In this document: positions 34,310-45,400 of the stretch, one piece after another
Layout: each line of letters begins with the position of its first letter
Position numbering within the stretch: position 1 is the stretch's first letter
Assembly (NCBI GenBank): GCA_031769625.1
Contig: JAUIMM010001251.1
Span: 248,001-312,000, forward strand
Reading direction: 5' to 3'
Source: Taudactylus pleione
Lineage: Eukaryota > Chordata > Amphibia > Anura > Myobatrachidae
Length of the DNA: 64,000 bases
Program-made: the position numbers and the translations under genes
The notes under the pieces: generated by a model
What the model was told of the DNA's origin: nothing
Database searches by the model: none
The model's input: only the letters and a program-made list of their open reading frames with translations

Positions 34310-34815
34310 GTGCGGCTAAACACAGAAAATAATTTTTTTTTTGGTTTGGACTGGAGTGTACTTTCGGGGGTTACAGCACCCTTAACGGTCAAGCCAGCCG
34401 GCCCTTTACTTATGACACAGGCGCACGCTTGGCACTACTTTGTTGATGCACGTGCGGCTACTGCGCACACAATTCACAAGGACAGAAAATAATTTTTTTT
34501 TGGTTTGGACTGGAGTGTACTTTCGGGGGTTACAGCACCCTTAACGGTCAAGCCAGCCGGCCCTTTACTTATGACACAGGCGCACGCTTGGCACTACTTT
34601 GTTGATGCACGTGCGGCTACTGCGCACACAATTCACAAACACAGAAAATACTTTTTTTTTGGTTTGGACTGGAGTGTACTTTCGGGGGTTACAGCACCCT
34701 TTAACGGTCAAGCCAGCCGGCCCTTTACTTATGACACAGGCGCACGCTTGGCACTACTTTGTTGATGCACGTGCGGCTACTGCGCACACAATTCACAAAC
34801 ACAGAAAATATATTA
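34310..34815. repeat. Promoter-side tandem array of copy A, about three units of 159 bp
   Basis: GGTTTGGA recurs at 34343, 34502 and 34661, a 159-bp period. Each unit has GCACGTGC, gcgcacgcttggcactac and cacacaattcac. The units are nearly identical, which suggests recent amplification or conversion. Confidence 0.92.
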
Positions 34816-35163
34816 TATTTTTAGCACTTGGGGGGAGCACCCCTGATGGACAGAGCACCCCCTGGACAACACTACAGCACCTCTTTAGGACTGGGACACT
34901 GCACAGGACTTTGGAGTGGACACAGCCCCTATGGAGAACTGACTGCACAACACAGTCCAGCCAGCCCCTATGGACTTTGAAGTAGTGGACACAGCCCCTA
35001 TTAACAACAGCAGCACAGCACAACACAACACAGCCAGCCCCTATGGACTTTGAAGTAGTGGACAACAGCAGCACTACACTACACTACACTACACAGCCCT
35101 AACTCCCACCCTCCCTCTTCACTGTCCACAGCCGAGTGAGAAAATGGCGCCGACGTGGGTACC

Positions 35164-35170
35164 TTATATA
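35164..35170 (-). promoter_or_regulatory. Probable TATA box of hAT copy A
   Basis: TATATAA on the minus strand, within cctatataaggtacc, about 150 bp inside the terminal repeat and about 880 bp before the transposase start. It is conserved in copy B (15845-15851). Confidence 0.6.
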
Positions 35171-35284
35171 GGATCCAAAACCCGCGAGACTCGGAAGGCG
35201 GGAAGATGACGTTTTGCCTCGATTTCAGAATCCGAGTCAGGCGGGAAAAGTCGAGCCTGACTCGGATCGGACTCGGCTCGGGGG

Positions 35285-35309
35285 GGTTCGGATTTCAGAA
35301 ATCCGAACC
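35285..35309. promoter_or_regulatory. 25-bp perfect palindrome next to the hAT end
   Basis: GGTTCGGATTTC and GAAATCCGAACC flank one central base, 12 bp inside the terminal repeat. It is present, sometimes imperfectly, at the promoter-side end of all three copies and absent from the other end. It could be a transposase binding site or an autoregulatory site. Confidence 0.55.
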
Positions 35310-35388
35310 CGCTCACCCCTACTCCTAACCTATGGTAGCATGATTTCAGTCAGCTGATGCTGTGCTCCAGTAATCTGCTACCCCTGGG

Positions 35389-35395
35389 TATAAAT
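35389..35395 (+). promoter_or_regulatory. LTR TATA box
   Basis: GGGTATAAATCCGCC is conserved in the paralogous LTR (inverted at 62528-62534), at the expected interior position for an LTR promoter. Confidence 0.55.
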
Positions 35396-36335
35396 CCGCC
35401 TCCAGAACTCCAGGAAGTTGCTGTTCAACTTCTTCTTCTCTGTTCCAGTGATACCAGCGTTGCTCTGTGCTAATCTTTCAGAGAGTTACTTCAGCCTGTT
35501 CACAGTTCTCCAGTTTCCAATATTAGCTTCCAAGCTATTCTTAGTCTGAGAGTAGTTCTCTCCCAGTATCCAGACAGTTTTGTTTTCTATGTCTGTGTGT
35601 CTTTGTATATGTGCTGCTAGTATTGCAGCTTCCTTGTGTCACTAAGGTGTCAGATTACCTGCTAGTATTAATTAGCCCACAGTTGGACCTCCCAGCACAT
35701 ATCTGTCAATCTGCCCTGTGTCTTGTCAGTGCAAATCTGCACTTGCATTTAGCACTCTCCTAGTGTATGCCTGACTTCTCTTTGTGTCTTGTCTCTGCCA
35801 ATCATTTCCAGCATTCCCATATATTCCCTGAGTCCACTCTGCTCTTGTCTGTGCAATCTCCAGTATATGTCTGTGTTCTTTGCTCAGCGTCTTGTCTCTG
35901 GTAATCAGCTCCAATCATTTCTACCATTCCCATATATTCCCTGAGTCCTCTCTGCTCTTGCCTTTGCAATCCCCAGTATATGTCTGTGTTTTTCTGCATA
36001 CTTAACTGTTTCCAGTCCATGCCTGTGTTATAGCATTCAGTTCCATTTCCAGAGTTCATTCATTCCATTCACCTCCAGTCATATTGCATTCATTATAGTT
36101 TCCGGTCTTTTGCCATTCCCAGGTACCTGTCCAGAGGGCCGCGACCTGCTCACTTGGTGCAGCTGAAAACCAAATCCCAATTGGAGGGGTCACTGGAGAA
36201 AACCACCAAGTGAGTTAGACTCCGCGCCTCTGGGTTTGGCCACAACTAGGAGACCTAGTCTAGTCAATCCCCTAGTCAACCGAACCCCTCGGCTCACCGT
36301 CCTCCACAGAGGAATTCTTGCACTGGATCGTGACA

Positions 36336-36769
36336 AGGTTACTAAAGGAAGTGGAGGACGGTGATGAAACTTTCTTATATGGAGGTTTTGTATATAACTT
36401 CCATAGCTCCTCTCTTGTAGATTCTTCCCTTTTGTATATTTTGCACTAATAATGTGTAGATTCTTATGGGACATGACCAGCACATATGTAGGGAATGGAC
36501 GGGATCCGACATACAAACCATTGCTGGAGAACCAAGAGCCCGATTCATAGTTTTCTATGGTTTGCGTAAAACTACGATGGTGGGAGGACTGTGCATACGT
36601 AGGATCCGTTCTGTGCATATGCAGCATGGGTCCTGCGTTGATGCATGTAGTGCCCCCTAAGCCGCAGCACTGTTTGGGGGAAGGGTGACCATGGGCTGCG
36701 TTTTTCAAAATGGGGGCATGCCGAGGCTAGGGTCTGAATCTTCTGATCTAAATTCTGCAAACAACAACA
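36336..36769. other. No gene seen
   Basis: Short unsupported ORFs only. Confidence 0.4.
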
Positions 36770-37700
36770 AACTGCTCTGAACAATTTATATCAAATTCAA
36801 ATCTGAAAAAACATGAAATGAGGTAACAGATCACATGCAGGACAGAAGGAGTTCGTGTATCTATAAGAATGCCCCAAGAATTGCTGAACATGTCTATAAC
36901 GTCAAGAAAGGACTCGACACACATATAGTGTCTCCCACATTTTATGGATAAACACAAGAAAGATCCAAGTGGATTAATGTTTTTAGGAATTCAAAAAGTC
37001 AGAATAAATTGAAGAGGATGAGACATTGTTTCTGAATTAAAAAAAAAAGTGAAACAAAATGGATCCATACATTACAAACGCTCACCCCAAGAGGACTGAA
37101 TATCGACATAGAATTGAATGTGTTTTTAGAATAAATAACACCTTCAGAGTCATAAAAATTCCTCATTCTTATCTACCTTTATCTCCTCCATTTTAAATTT
37201 TAACTCTATATCCACCATTATTTCATCCGATTTAAGTAACCCACATTTATATTCTTGATTTTTATATTTTTGACTTTTATATTCATTTCTTATATTTTTT
37301 TTTACATTGACATTTTTTACACATTTTTTTGGTATACATTCTTTATCATATATTTTTAGAATTTTATGGAATGTTCTACAATTTTTACAAATAATTTTCA
37401 ACAGTGATATATGAAGGTCCCTATTGGTCCAAAAAAGATGACTAACATCATCAATTAATTGTCTCATGATCCTTTTAATAAAAGGAATTTTACACACAGA
37501 ATTCTTATACACTGTTTTAAAACAGATTTTATTTTTTTTTTCTTTAGATATTTATATATAAATATAAGCTTTCAGCAAATGAGCCACATCCTTGAAAAAG
37601 TACCCAGCAGGGTACGAAATGCTGAACAGAAGAGCCGCAGTCCGAACAGCCAGTGACATTACCACCCAGCCGGGTGCATTAATGATCAAAAGCTAAATAC
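36770..37700 (+). mobile_element. 5'-truncated Penelope-like element fragment
   Basis: It consists of the end of a GIY-YIG endonuclease ORF (about 36781-37140) followed by an AT-rich 3' region. Near 37592-37619 a 6-bp helix, GTACCC/GGGTAC, is followed directly by GAAA, resembling a degenerate hammerhead. The element starts inside the ORF. Confidence 0.65.
36781..37140 (+). pseudogene. Penelope GIY-YIG endonuclease C-terminal fragment
   Basis: In shifted frames it reads RIAEHVYNVKKGLDTHI, then PHFMDKHKKDPSGLMFLGIQK and, at the end, a TPRG-like stretch with IDIELNVFLE. This matches the C-terminal pattern of GIY-YIG Penelope elements: R-x2-EH-x2-N-x2-KG, H-x-(L/I), and PRGLN-(x)n-ELN as in the copy ending at 59956. 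Several frameshifts and stops are present and the catalytic GIY and YIG strands upstream are missing. In a live element this domain nicks target DNA for reverse transcription. Confidence 0.65.
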
Positions 37701-37705
37701 AAAGT

Positions 37706-37774
37706 GTGTATGTATATGCATATATAAGTATGTGTGTGTGTGTGTATATGTGCGTGTGTGTGTGTGTGTGTGTG

Positions 37775-37826
<52 letters not shown>
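37706..37826. repeat. (GT)n/(AT)n microsatellite
   Basis: tgtgtgtgtg grading into (AT)n. Confidence 0.95.
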
Positions 37827-37832
<6 letters not shown>

Positions 37833-38345
37833 TGAGGGAGAGAAATCTGTGCTCACTACTAGGAGACATCCTCGTGACTGATAGGAGTTATAGCTGGCAG
37901 TTATATTGCAGTATGACACTGTTCTAATTTATGTTCATGGGAGGTACCCAGGCTGCATTGTGAACTGGCACAGCGAAAAATGCACATCAGTAGTCCGTTT
38001 TCTGACACGCATTTTGCCAAGCCGGCTGGCTCTCTGGCTGGACTGTATCGTTCAGCAGGTAAATGGCGTTTAACCTCAGCTCTGCCTGGAGCAGCAGACA
38101 GCCATGACCCTCCTCAGCTTGATACCTCCCCCTTCTTTCTTCACTCCAATGTAGACTGCCAGCTCTCTCATTTATCATTCTCTGTGTTGTCACACAATAA
38201 TCAACAGCAGAAGCAGGTAAGCATCCTATACATTGGTGCTTTATGTTTACGTAATCCTTTATCTTTGTACTATATTCTTGCCCTTGAATAATGCAATAAT
38301 TGTATTTGCTATAAACACATTGGCTAGCAGATATATCTTTTCTAG
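37827..38345. other. No gene seen
   Basis: Non-repetitive sequence without supported ORFs. gagagaaatctgtgctcactactaggagacatcctcgtgactgat recurs in similar form at 40890-40940 beside another microsatellite, so it is an undefined dispersed repeat. Confidence 0.4.
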
Positions 38346-38827
38346 AACAGGGATGTAGTCAGGAAGCCGATGGTCTAAATACCGACCGCTGGCTTCCCGA
38401 CTGTGAAATCCTGGCAGGGCACTAATGACAGGCGTTGAAATCCCGATGCCTGTCATTAGACCTACAATGGGAGCCCGACGCCCGGCATACCGAACGAAGG
38501 TATGCCGGGCGTGGACAGCCACGGGGAGAGGGTAAGGTTTTTGGGCTCCCGGGGGGACTCAGGGTTAGGCACCCTCCCGGGAGGGTTAGGTTTAGGCTAG
38601 GGGAAGGTGGGTTAGGCACCCCCCCTTAGGGTTAGGTTGCGGGGAAGGAGGGGTTAGGGTTCAGCACTTGGGGGGCAGGTTAGAGTTAGGCACCCCTAAG
38701 GGACGGTTAGGGGGGAAAATAGGGTTATACTTACCTAATTAGCGATCGGGATCTTCACCTCTTCCGGGCTTCCGCTGTCGGGATTTGAACCGCCGGCCAT
38801 GCGCCTGGCGGTAATACATACTACACC
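38346..38827. mobile_element. MITE with GGATGTAGT/ACTACACCCC ends and telomere-like core
   Basis: The left end GGGATGTAGTCAGGAAGCCG is inverted at the right as cggcggt...catACTACACCCC. The middle holds a palindrome, ccggcataccgaacgaaggtatgccgg, and several gggttaggcacc units. The same family, without the terminal 12 bases, is at 54380-55057. TAGAA flanks both sides but the exact ends are uncertain. Confidence 0.65.
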
Positions 38828-39007
38828 CCTAGAATACTGTGGCCATACAAATCAATTGTGGCTATAAAATGCTGACTGCACACGTCTTGCTATATGGATA
38901 TTACATTTTGGAGTTGATTCACAATATACAGTATACACACAATTGTTAAATCAAACTATATCATTATGCTTATGTGGTTTTTCTGTTGCAATTATCTAAC
39001 CTGGAGG

Positions 39008-39012
<5 letters not shown>

Positions 39013-39062
<50 letters not shown>
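39013..39062. repeat. (AT)n microsatellite
   Basis: Pure dinucleotide tract. Confidence 0.95.
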
Positions 39063-39063
<1 letters not shown>

Positions 39064-39224
39064 TTGTATCCTATGTGGCTTTACTGCCTGTTTATGCTTT
39101 ATTGAGGGGACTACCCTCTCAGAATTTACTGGATAGAGGGAGCAGCTTGTCCCTATGCACAGATGTTTTGAATACAATTGACAACTAAATGGATGATTTA
39201 TTTAAGAGCATATATATATATATC

Positions 39225-40860
39225 CAGTCAGGTCCATAAATATTGGGACATTGACAGAATTTTCATATTTTGGCCTCTATTCACCACCACAATGATTTTG
39301 AAATGAAACAAACAAGATGTGCTTTAACTGCAGACTTTCAGATTTAATTTGAGGGTAATTACATCCAAATCAGGTGAACGGTGTAGGAATTACAACGGTT
39401 TCTATATGTGCCTCCCACTTTTTAAGGGGCCAAAAGTAATGGGACAAACTAAACAATCCTAAATCTAACTTTCACTTTTTAATACTTTGTTGCAAATCCT
39501 TTGCAGGCAATTACAGCCTGAAGTCTGGAACGCATAGACATCACCAGACGCTGGGTTTCATCCCTGGTGATGCTCTGCCAGGCCTCTACTGCAAATGTTT
39601 TCAGTTCCTGCTTGTTCTTGGGGCATTTTCCCTTCAGTTTTGTCTTCATCAAGTGAAATGCATGCTCAATCTGATTCAGGTCAGGGGATTGACTTGGCCA
39701 TTGCATAACATTCCACTTTCTAGCCTTAAAAAACTCTTTGGTTGCTTTTGCAGTATGCTTCGGGTCATTGTCCATCTGCACTGTGAAGCGCCGTCTAATG
39801 AGTTCTGAAGCATTTGACTGAATATGAGCATATAATATTGCCCAAAACACTTCAGAATTCATTCTGCTGCTTTTATCAGCAGTTACATCATCAATAAATA
39901 CAAGGGAACCAGTTCCATTGGCAGCCATACATGCCCACGCCATGACCCTACCACCACCATGCTTCACTGATGAGGTGGTATGTTTTGGATCATGAGCAGT
40001 TCCTTTCCTTCTCTTCTCTTCCCATCACTCTGGTACAAGTTGATCTTTGTCTCATCTGTCCATAGGATGTTGTTACAGAACTGTAATGGCTTTTTTAGAT
40101 GTTGTTTGGCAAACTCTAATCTGGTCGTCTTGTTTTTGTGGCTCACCAATTGTTTACATCTTGTGGTGAACCTTCTATATTCACTCTTGTGAAGTCTTCT
40201 CTTGATTGTTGACTTTGACACATATACATCTACCTCCTGGAGAGTGTTCTTGATTTGGCCAACTGTGAAGAGGTTTTTCTTCACCAGGGAAATAATTCTT
40301 TTGTCATCCACCACAGTTGTTTTCCGTGATCTTCCGGGTCTTTTGGTGTTGCTGAGCTCTCCTGTGCGTTCTTTCTTTTTAAGAATGTTCCAAACAGTTG
40401 ATTTGGCCACACCTAATGTTTTTGCTATCTCTCTGATGGGTTTGTTTTGATTTTTTAGCCTAATGATGGCCTGCTTCACTGATAGTGACAGCTCTTTGTA
40501 TCTCATATTGAGAGTCGACAGCAACTGATTCCAAATGCAAATGTCGCACCTAGAATCAACTCCAGACCTTTTACCTGCTTAATTGTTAATGAAATAACGA
40601 GGGAATAGCCCACACCTGTCCATGAAATAGCTTTTGAGTTGATAGTCCCATTACTTTTGGCCCCTTAAAAAGTGGGAGGCACATATTGAAACTGTTGTAA
40701 TTCCAACACCGTTCACCCGATTTGGATGTAATTACCCTCAAATTAAATCTGAAAGTCTGCAGTTAAAGCACATCTTGTCTGTTTCATTTCAAAAACATTG
40801 TGGTGGTGAATAGAGGCCAAAATCTGAAAATTCTGTCAATGTCCCAATATTTATGGACGT
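39225..40860 (-). mobile_element. Tc1/mariner element with ~220-bp terminal inverted repeats
   Basis: The left repeat (39225 to about 39450) starts CAGTCAGGTCCATAAATATT and is inverted at about 40640-40860. Both carry the internal block gccccttaaaaagtgggaggcaca, so it belongs to the long-repeat type of Tc1 element. The last few bases of the right end have been replaced by a GT microsatellite (tatggacgtgtgtg). It encodes one frameshifted transposase. Confidence 0.92.
39479..40524 (-). pseudogene. Tc1-family transposase with one frameshift
   Basis: The N-terminal part (40524 down to about 40020) has the paired-like helix-turn-helix: KELSLSVKQAIIRLKNQNKP, IREIAKTLGVAKSTVWNIL, the GRSRKTTVVDDKRII linker and YVSKSTIKRRLHKS. 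The first catalytic Asp lies in WTDETKINLYQSDG. The frame is lost near 40015, in a gaagagaagagaagg stretch where a few bases that would encode the usual VW are missing. It resumes in the -1 track through KGTAHDPKHT and KHGGGRVMAWAC. The second Asp is in DNDPKHTAKA and the Glu in SPDLNQIEH; the protein ends at YATKY-like GFATKY. The triad is intact, so the visible inactivating change is this single frameshift. The start could be Met1 or the Met of MRYKELS. Confidence 0.92.
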
Positions 40861-41260
40861 GTGTGTGTGTGTATATGTATGTATATGTATGAGAGAGACA
40901 TATGTGCTCATTACTAGAAGTGACAACCTCTTGACTGATTATGAGTTATAGTCGGCAGTTATGTAACAATTCATATACGCACCCACGGTCACATTTTATC
41001 TTAACAAAACCAGTCGCATCTGCTGATTTGGTCTTATGTTTGTCCTGATATTTCTGAGATGAGATGGTACAATGTCGGGCAAAACTGGAATTGTGTACGC
41101 TCTACCGTTCAATACTTCTGTTTGTGCTCCTCTAACAGCATAGCCAGATGTCTGTTGCATGTGTATAGAGTCTCAATATTTTCAGCAGATGGTTTTGAGA
41201 GATGAGGGTCACAGATGTCAAGGTATATAGCAATAGTGTGTGTATGGGAATCTGCACTGC
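40861..41260. other. GT/GTAT microsatellite, then no gene
   Basis: gtgtgtgtatatgtatgtat to about 40890, then unique sequence. Confidence 0.5.
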
Positions 41261-41263
41261 AGT

Positions 41264-41672
41264 GGGGCTTTCCATCAGCGTGCCTGTTTATCAGCGGGGC
41301 TCTCCATCAGCAGGGCCTTCCATCAGTGCACCTGTTTATCAGCAGGGCTTTTCCATCAGCAGAGCTTTCCATTAGTGGGGCTCTCCATCATTGGGGCTCT
41401 TCAGCAGCAGGGCTTTCCATCAGCAGAGCTTATCATCAGCGGGGCTCTCCATCAGCAGGGCCTTCCATCAGTACACCTGTTTATCAGCAGGGCTTTTCCA
41501 TCAGCAGAGCTTTCTATTAGTGGGGCTCTCCATCATTGGGGCTCTTCAGCAGCAGGACTTTCCATCAGCAGAGCTTATCATCAGCGGGGCTCTCAATCAG
41601 CGTGGTTGTCCATCAGCGCGCCTGTTCATCAGCGGGGCTTTCCATCAGCAGAGCTTTCCATCAGCAGAGGAA
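41264..41672. repeat. 16-17 bp minisatellite with higher-order units
   Basis: The basic unit is ccatcagcagggcttt with variants (cagcggggctctc, attagtggggctctc, attggggctcttc). A block of about 140 bp (roughly 41325-41470) is repeated at 41465-41610, a higher-order pattern. The ORFs through it are artefacts of the repeat. Confidence 0.9.
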
Positions 41673-42257
41673 TTGTAAGAAAACAAATAGTGAAAATGCA
41701 CATGTGGTTTCTGTCAGCAGCCAGCAGAATTAATGTGAGTGGGAACTTTATCTTTATGACTCATCAGTGATATTTATTTAATGGTCTTTATTAACAAACG
41801 CTCAGGGAATTGAGGATCTCCTAATTTATGTTTCATGATAGATAAAGCGTCGCATAAAGGACTAATGTCTTGGCCTGAGGGATGGTGATATCCTTGGGCA
41901 GAGGTGTGATGATTACGATCTCTGGGGTGCAGTGGAAGCCACCATTACCTCATTCATTGCTCTTGTTTGCCATGTCTCTCCTATAAAGATGCCTAGTGAG
42001 ATGGGACTTGCACTCCTTAGTAAGCATGGTCTGCTGGGCCTCAGTACGGAGTGAGGATGAGAGAGACTGCGATAGGAGATCACAGGTCTGCTCAATGCTG
42101 GATTAAGGGCCACATGAGCCTGGAGTTGAAAATGATCAAGGGCCTATTGTGAGAAACAGAGGAGGTGTGGCCAGCAGTGTGGGTGTGGCCAGTGCTGTGT
42201 GGGCGTGTACATCGCTTACACATTCAGGCCCAATGTCTCCCTAAAATGTAAAAACAG
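41673..42257. other. No gene; possible hAT end near 42100
   Basis: CAATGCTGGATTAAGGGCC at about 42097 resembles the CAGGGCCGGATTAA ends of the hAT at 28920. No partner end was identified. Confidence 0.35.
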
Positions 42258-42620
42258 AAACATTGCATCATTATATCTGAGTGACCATACTCTCCAGGGA
42301 TGTGGCTGCATCATTATATCAGAGTGACCATACTCTCCAGGGATGTGGCTGCATCATTATATCAGAGTGACCATACTCTCCAGGGATGTGGCTGCATCAT
42401 TATATCAGAGTGACCATACTCTCCAGGGATGTGGCTGCATCATTATATCAGAGTGACCATACTCTCCAGGGATGTGGCTGCATCACTATATCTGAGTGAC
42501 CATACTCTCCAGGGGTGTGGCTGCATCATTATATCAGAGTGACCATACTCTCCAGGGGTGTGGCTGCATCATTATATCAGAGTGACCATACTCTCCAGGG
42601 GTGTGGCTGCATCATTATGT
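42258..42620. repeat. 43-bp minisatellite, about 8 copies
   Basis: Unit gcatcattatatcagagtgaccatactctccagggatgtggct, 43 bp, nearly identical copies. It is the same family as 43725-45400 but homogenised separately. Confidence 0.95.
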
Positions 42621-43347
42621 GAGGAAAACAGAAATATTATTTTAGTACTTTATTGCCAGCCTTGCGAGCAGCTGGTCACCATCATGTTGACATGATGAAG
42701 ATGATGATGGGCCTAATTTTATGTGGAGGCCTGGAGCTGTAGTCCCATCCACCCCAATGTTATTCTGGGCCTGGTGTTCTGGTTTGGGACAGAAGCATCA
42801 GAAATTTACGTATTGGTGGGATCCAAATTTAAGTCCTGGCCACGATGTGTTTAGAGATACAGTAACTAACTGACATGCTTCTCTCTGACATTTTAGCTTT
42901 TTAACCTTTCAGCCTCATTAGCTGCATTTTCACTTCATGAGTCCTATGTAATAGAAAATTACTTTCTCGGCTACAGCTGTTGTTGCTTTTAAACCTTTTC
43001 TGTTGATTTATACAATAGACTATAGAAATTTGTACCCCAAACTGTTTGTAACTCTTACAAATGAATAAAGGGATTTAGCAGCTTTGCAAGAACAGCTTGT
43101 ACAAATACGCCTATTTTCCTATATATGTGCCCAGCAGGCCACACCACTTTATTAGGTCTCCGTCGTGTGCCGCAGCTCTGTGCATGTCTGGTAGTGTGAT
43201 AAAGGCTGTTTAGCTTGTATCACGTCATTGGATACTTAAACAGGACTGGCTTCTCAATATGATAATGTCTGCTTTATCTTTTGTATAGTATGAGTCATTC
43301 CACTTACTGCACCATGACACAATGAAGAGGCTGTATGGGGGCTGGCT
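42621..43347. other. No gene seen
   Basis: Unique sequence. ggcctggagctgtagtcccatc at about 42728 also occurs at 5697, so part is a dispersed repeat. Confidence 0.4.
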
Positions 43348-43615
43348 GTGATAGACAGAAGGGGTGCTGGCTGGTATAGAGAGGTGTGCTGGCTGGGGAG
43401 ACAGAAGGGGCGCTGGCTGGGGAGACAGAAGGGGCGCTGGCTGGGGAGACAGAAGGGGCGCTGGCTGGGGAGACAGAAGGGGCGCTGGCTGGGGAGACAG
43501 AAGGGGCGCTGGCTGGGGAGACAGAAGGGGCGCTGGCTGGGGAGACAGAAGGGGCGCTGGCTGGGGAGACAGAAGGGGCGCTGGCTGGGGAGACAGAAGG
43601 GGCGCTGGCTGGAAA
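43348..43615. repeat. 24-bp minisatellite
   Basis: Unit ctggctggggagacagaaggggcg, about ten almost identical copies. It is open in several frames on both strands, which explains the long repetitive ORFs. Confidence 0.97.
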
Positions 43616-43724
43616 GACAGGGGACTGGCTGTAGCTGGAGAGACACTGTAGGCTGGAGTTGTTTAACACAGGGGGCTGCCTATTTTGTCAGTCCCGGGTA
43701 CCAGAATTTCTGATGGCAGTGTCA

Positions 43725-45400
43725 TAATTTTGGAAGAGTAACCACGTTCTCCTGGGATGTGGTGAAATCATTAAGGGAGAGTAACCACACTCTACTAGGA
43801 CATGGTGGCATCATTATGGGATAGTGACCACACTCTCCTGGGACATGGCAGCATCATAATGAGAGAATGCCCACACACTCTGGGGACTTGGTGGCATCAT
43901 TATGTGAGAGTGACCACATTCTCTGAGGGCATGGCAGCATCTCAGGGGGCATAATGACATCATTATGGGACAGTGACTATACTCTGAGGATGTGGTTGCA
44001 TTATTATGGGAGTGACCACATGCTCCTGAGACACTGTGTCATCATTATAGGAGGGTGACCTGACACTCCTGGGATGTGGTGGCATCATCATGGGAGAGTG
44101 ACCATACTCTCCGGGGATGTGGTGGTGGTGAAATCATTATGGGAGAGTGACCACACTCTACTGGGGTGTAGTGGCATCATTATTAGAGAGTGCCCTCACT
44201 CACTGGTACCTAGCAGCATCATTATGGGAGAGTGGCCTCATTCTCCTCGGATGTGGTGGCATCATTATGGAAGAGTAACCATATTCTCCTAGGATGTGGT
44301 GTCATCATTATGGGACAGTGATCATATTTTCCTTGGACGTGGTGGCATCATTATAGAAGAGTGATCATATTCACCTCGGACATGGCGGCATCATTATGGG
44401 AGAGTGACCATACTCTCCTAGGATGTGGTGGCATCATTATGGCAGAGTGATCATATTCTCCTAGGACTTGGTGGCATCATTATGGGAGAGTGACCATATT
44501 CTCCTAGGACATGGTGGCATCATTATAGGAGAGTGATCATATTTTCCAAGGATGTGGTGACATTATTATGGGAGAATGGCTGCACTCTCTGGGGACGTGG
44601 TGGCATAATTATGGGAGAATGGCCGGACTCTCTGGGAATGTGGTGGCATCATTATGGGAGAGTGACCATATTCCCCCTAGGGCGTGGTGGCATCATTATG
44701 GGAGAGTGACCATATTCTCCTCAGACATGGCGGCATCAATATGGGAGAGTGACCATATTCTCCTCAGACATGGCGGCATCATTATGGGAGAGTGACCATA
44801 TTCTCCTCAGACATGGCGGCATCATTATGGGAGAGTGACCATATTCTCCTCAGACATGGCGGCATCATTATGGGAGAGTGACCATATTCTCCTAGGACGC
44901 GGTGGCATCATTATGGGAGAGTGACCATATTCTCCTAGGACGTGGTGGCATCATTATGGGAGAGTGACCATATTCTCCTAGGACGTGGTGGCATCATTAT
45001 GGCAGAGTGATCATATTCTCCTAGGACTTGGTGGCATCATTATGGGTGAGTGACCATATTCTCCTAGGACATGGTGGCATCATTATAGGAGAGTGACCAT
45101 ATTCTCCTTGGATGTGGCGGCATCATTATAGGAGAGTGACCATACTCTCCTAGGATGTGGTGGCATCATTATGGGAGAGTAGCCGCACTCTCTGGGAATG
45201 TGTTGGCATCATTATGGGAGAATGACCACACACTCCTAGGATGTGGTGGCATTATAATGGGAGAGTGACCATATTCTCCTAGGATGTGGTGGCATAATTA
45301 TGGGAGAGTGACCATACTCTCCTAGGACGTGGTGGCATCATTATGAGAGAATGCCCTCACTCTCTGGGGATGTATTGGCATCATTATGGTCTGAGATAGC
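43725..45400. repeat. 43-bp minisatellite, large diverged array
   Basis: Unit ggtggcatcattatgggagagtgaccatattctcctaggacgt, 43 bp, close to 40 units. The left and right edges are diverged and the middle (about 44640-45130) is most regular, as expected from unequal exchange. Confidence 0.96.

Larger units (their letters stand above)
30551..35321 (-). mobile_element. Complete BED-finger hAT element, copy A
   Basis: The ends TAGGGGTGTGCAACGG and CCCGCTCACCCCTA are flanked by an exact 8-bp duplication, CTCCTAAC (30543-30550 and 35322-35329). The related LTR at 61479-62810 carries this site once and uninterrupted, fixing the element at 4771 bp. It contains an intact transposase ORF on the minus strand, about three ~159-bp tandem units upstream of it, a TATA box, a 25-bp palindrome near the promoter-side end (35285-35309) and repeated TGTTTTGGATCTGGAT words near the other end (30575-30700). 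It is the best candidate for an autonomous member of its family here. Confidence 0.97.
30145..36335 (+). mobile_element. LTR (about 1.2 kb net) interrupted by a retroposon and by hAT copy A
   Basis: It starts TGTCAGGGTTCAGCC (30145) and ends GGATCGTGACA (36335). The sequence is continuous with the paralogue at 61479-62810 once 30183-30365 and 30551-35321 are removed. No clean 5-bp duplication is visible because the left flank is an AT tract. A TATA box lies at 35389-35395. A block of about 113 bp is duplicated in tandem near 35812-36040. No internal retroelement genes are attached. Confidence 0.85.

Noticed and set aside
37150..37512. A 120-residue Lys/Asn/Ile-rich ORF on the minus strand
   Set aside because: It lies in the AT-rich 3' region of a Penelope fragment on the other strand; no domain is recognisable and composition explains its openness.
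43254..43713. Long repetitive ORFs on both strands (Pro/Ser-rich and Gly/Arg-rich)
   Set aside because: The 24-bp unit is divisible by three, so all frames without a stop stay open; this is a minisatellite artefact.
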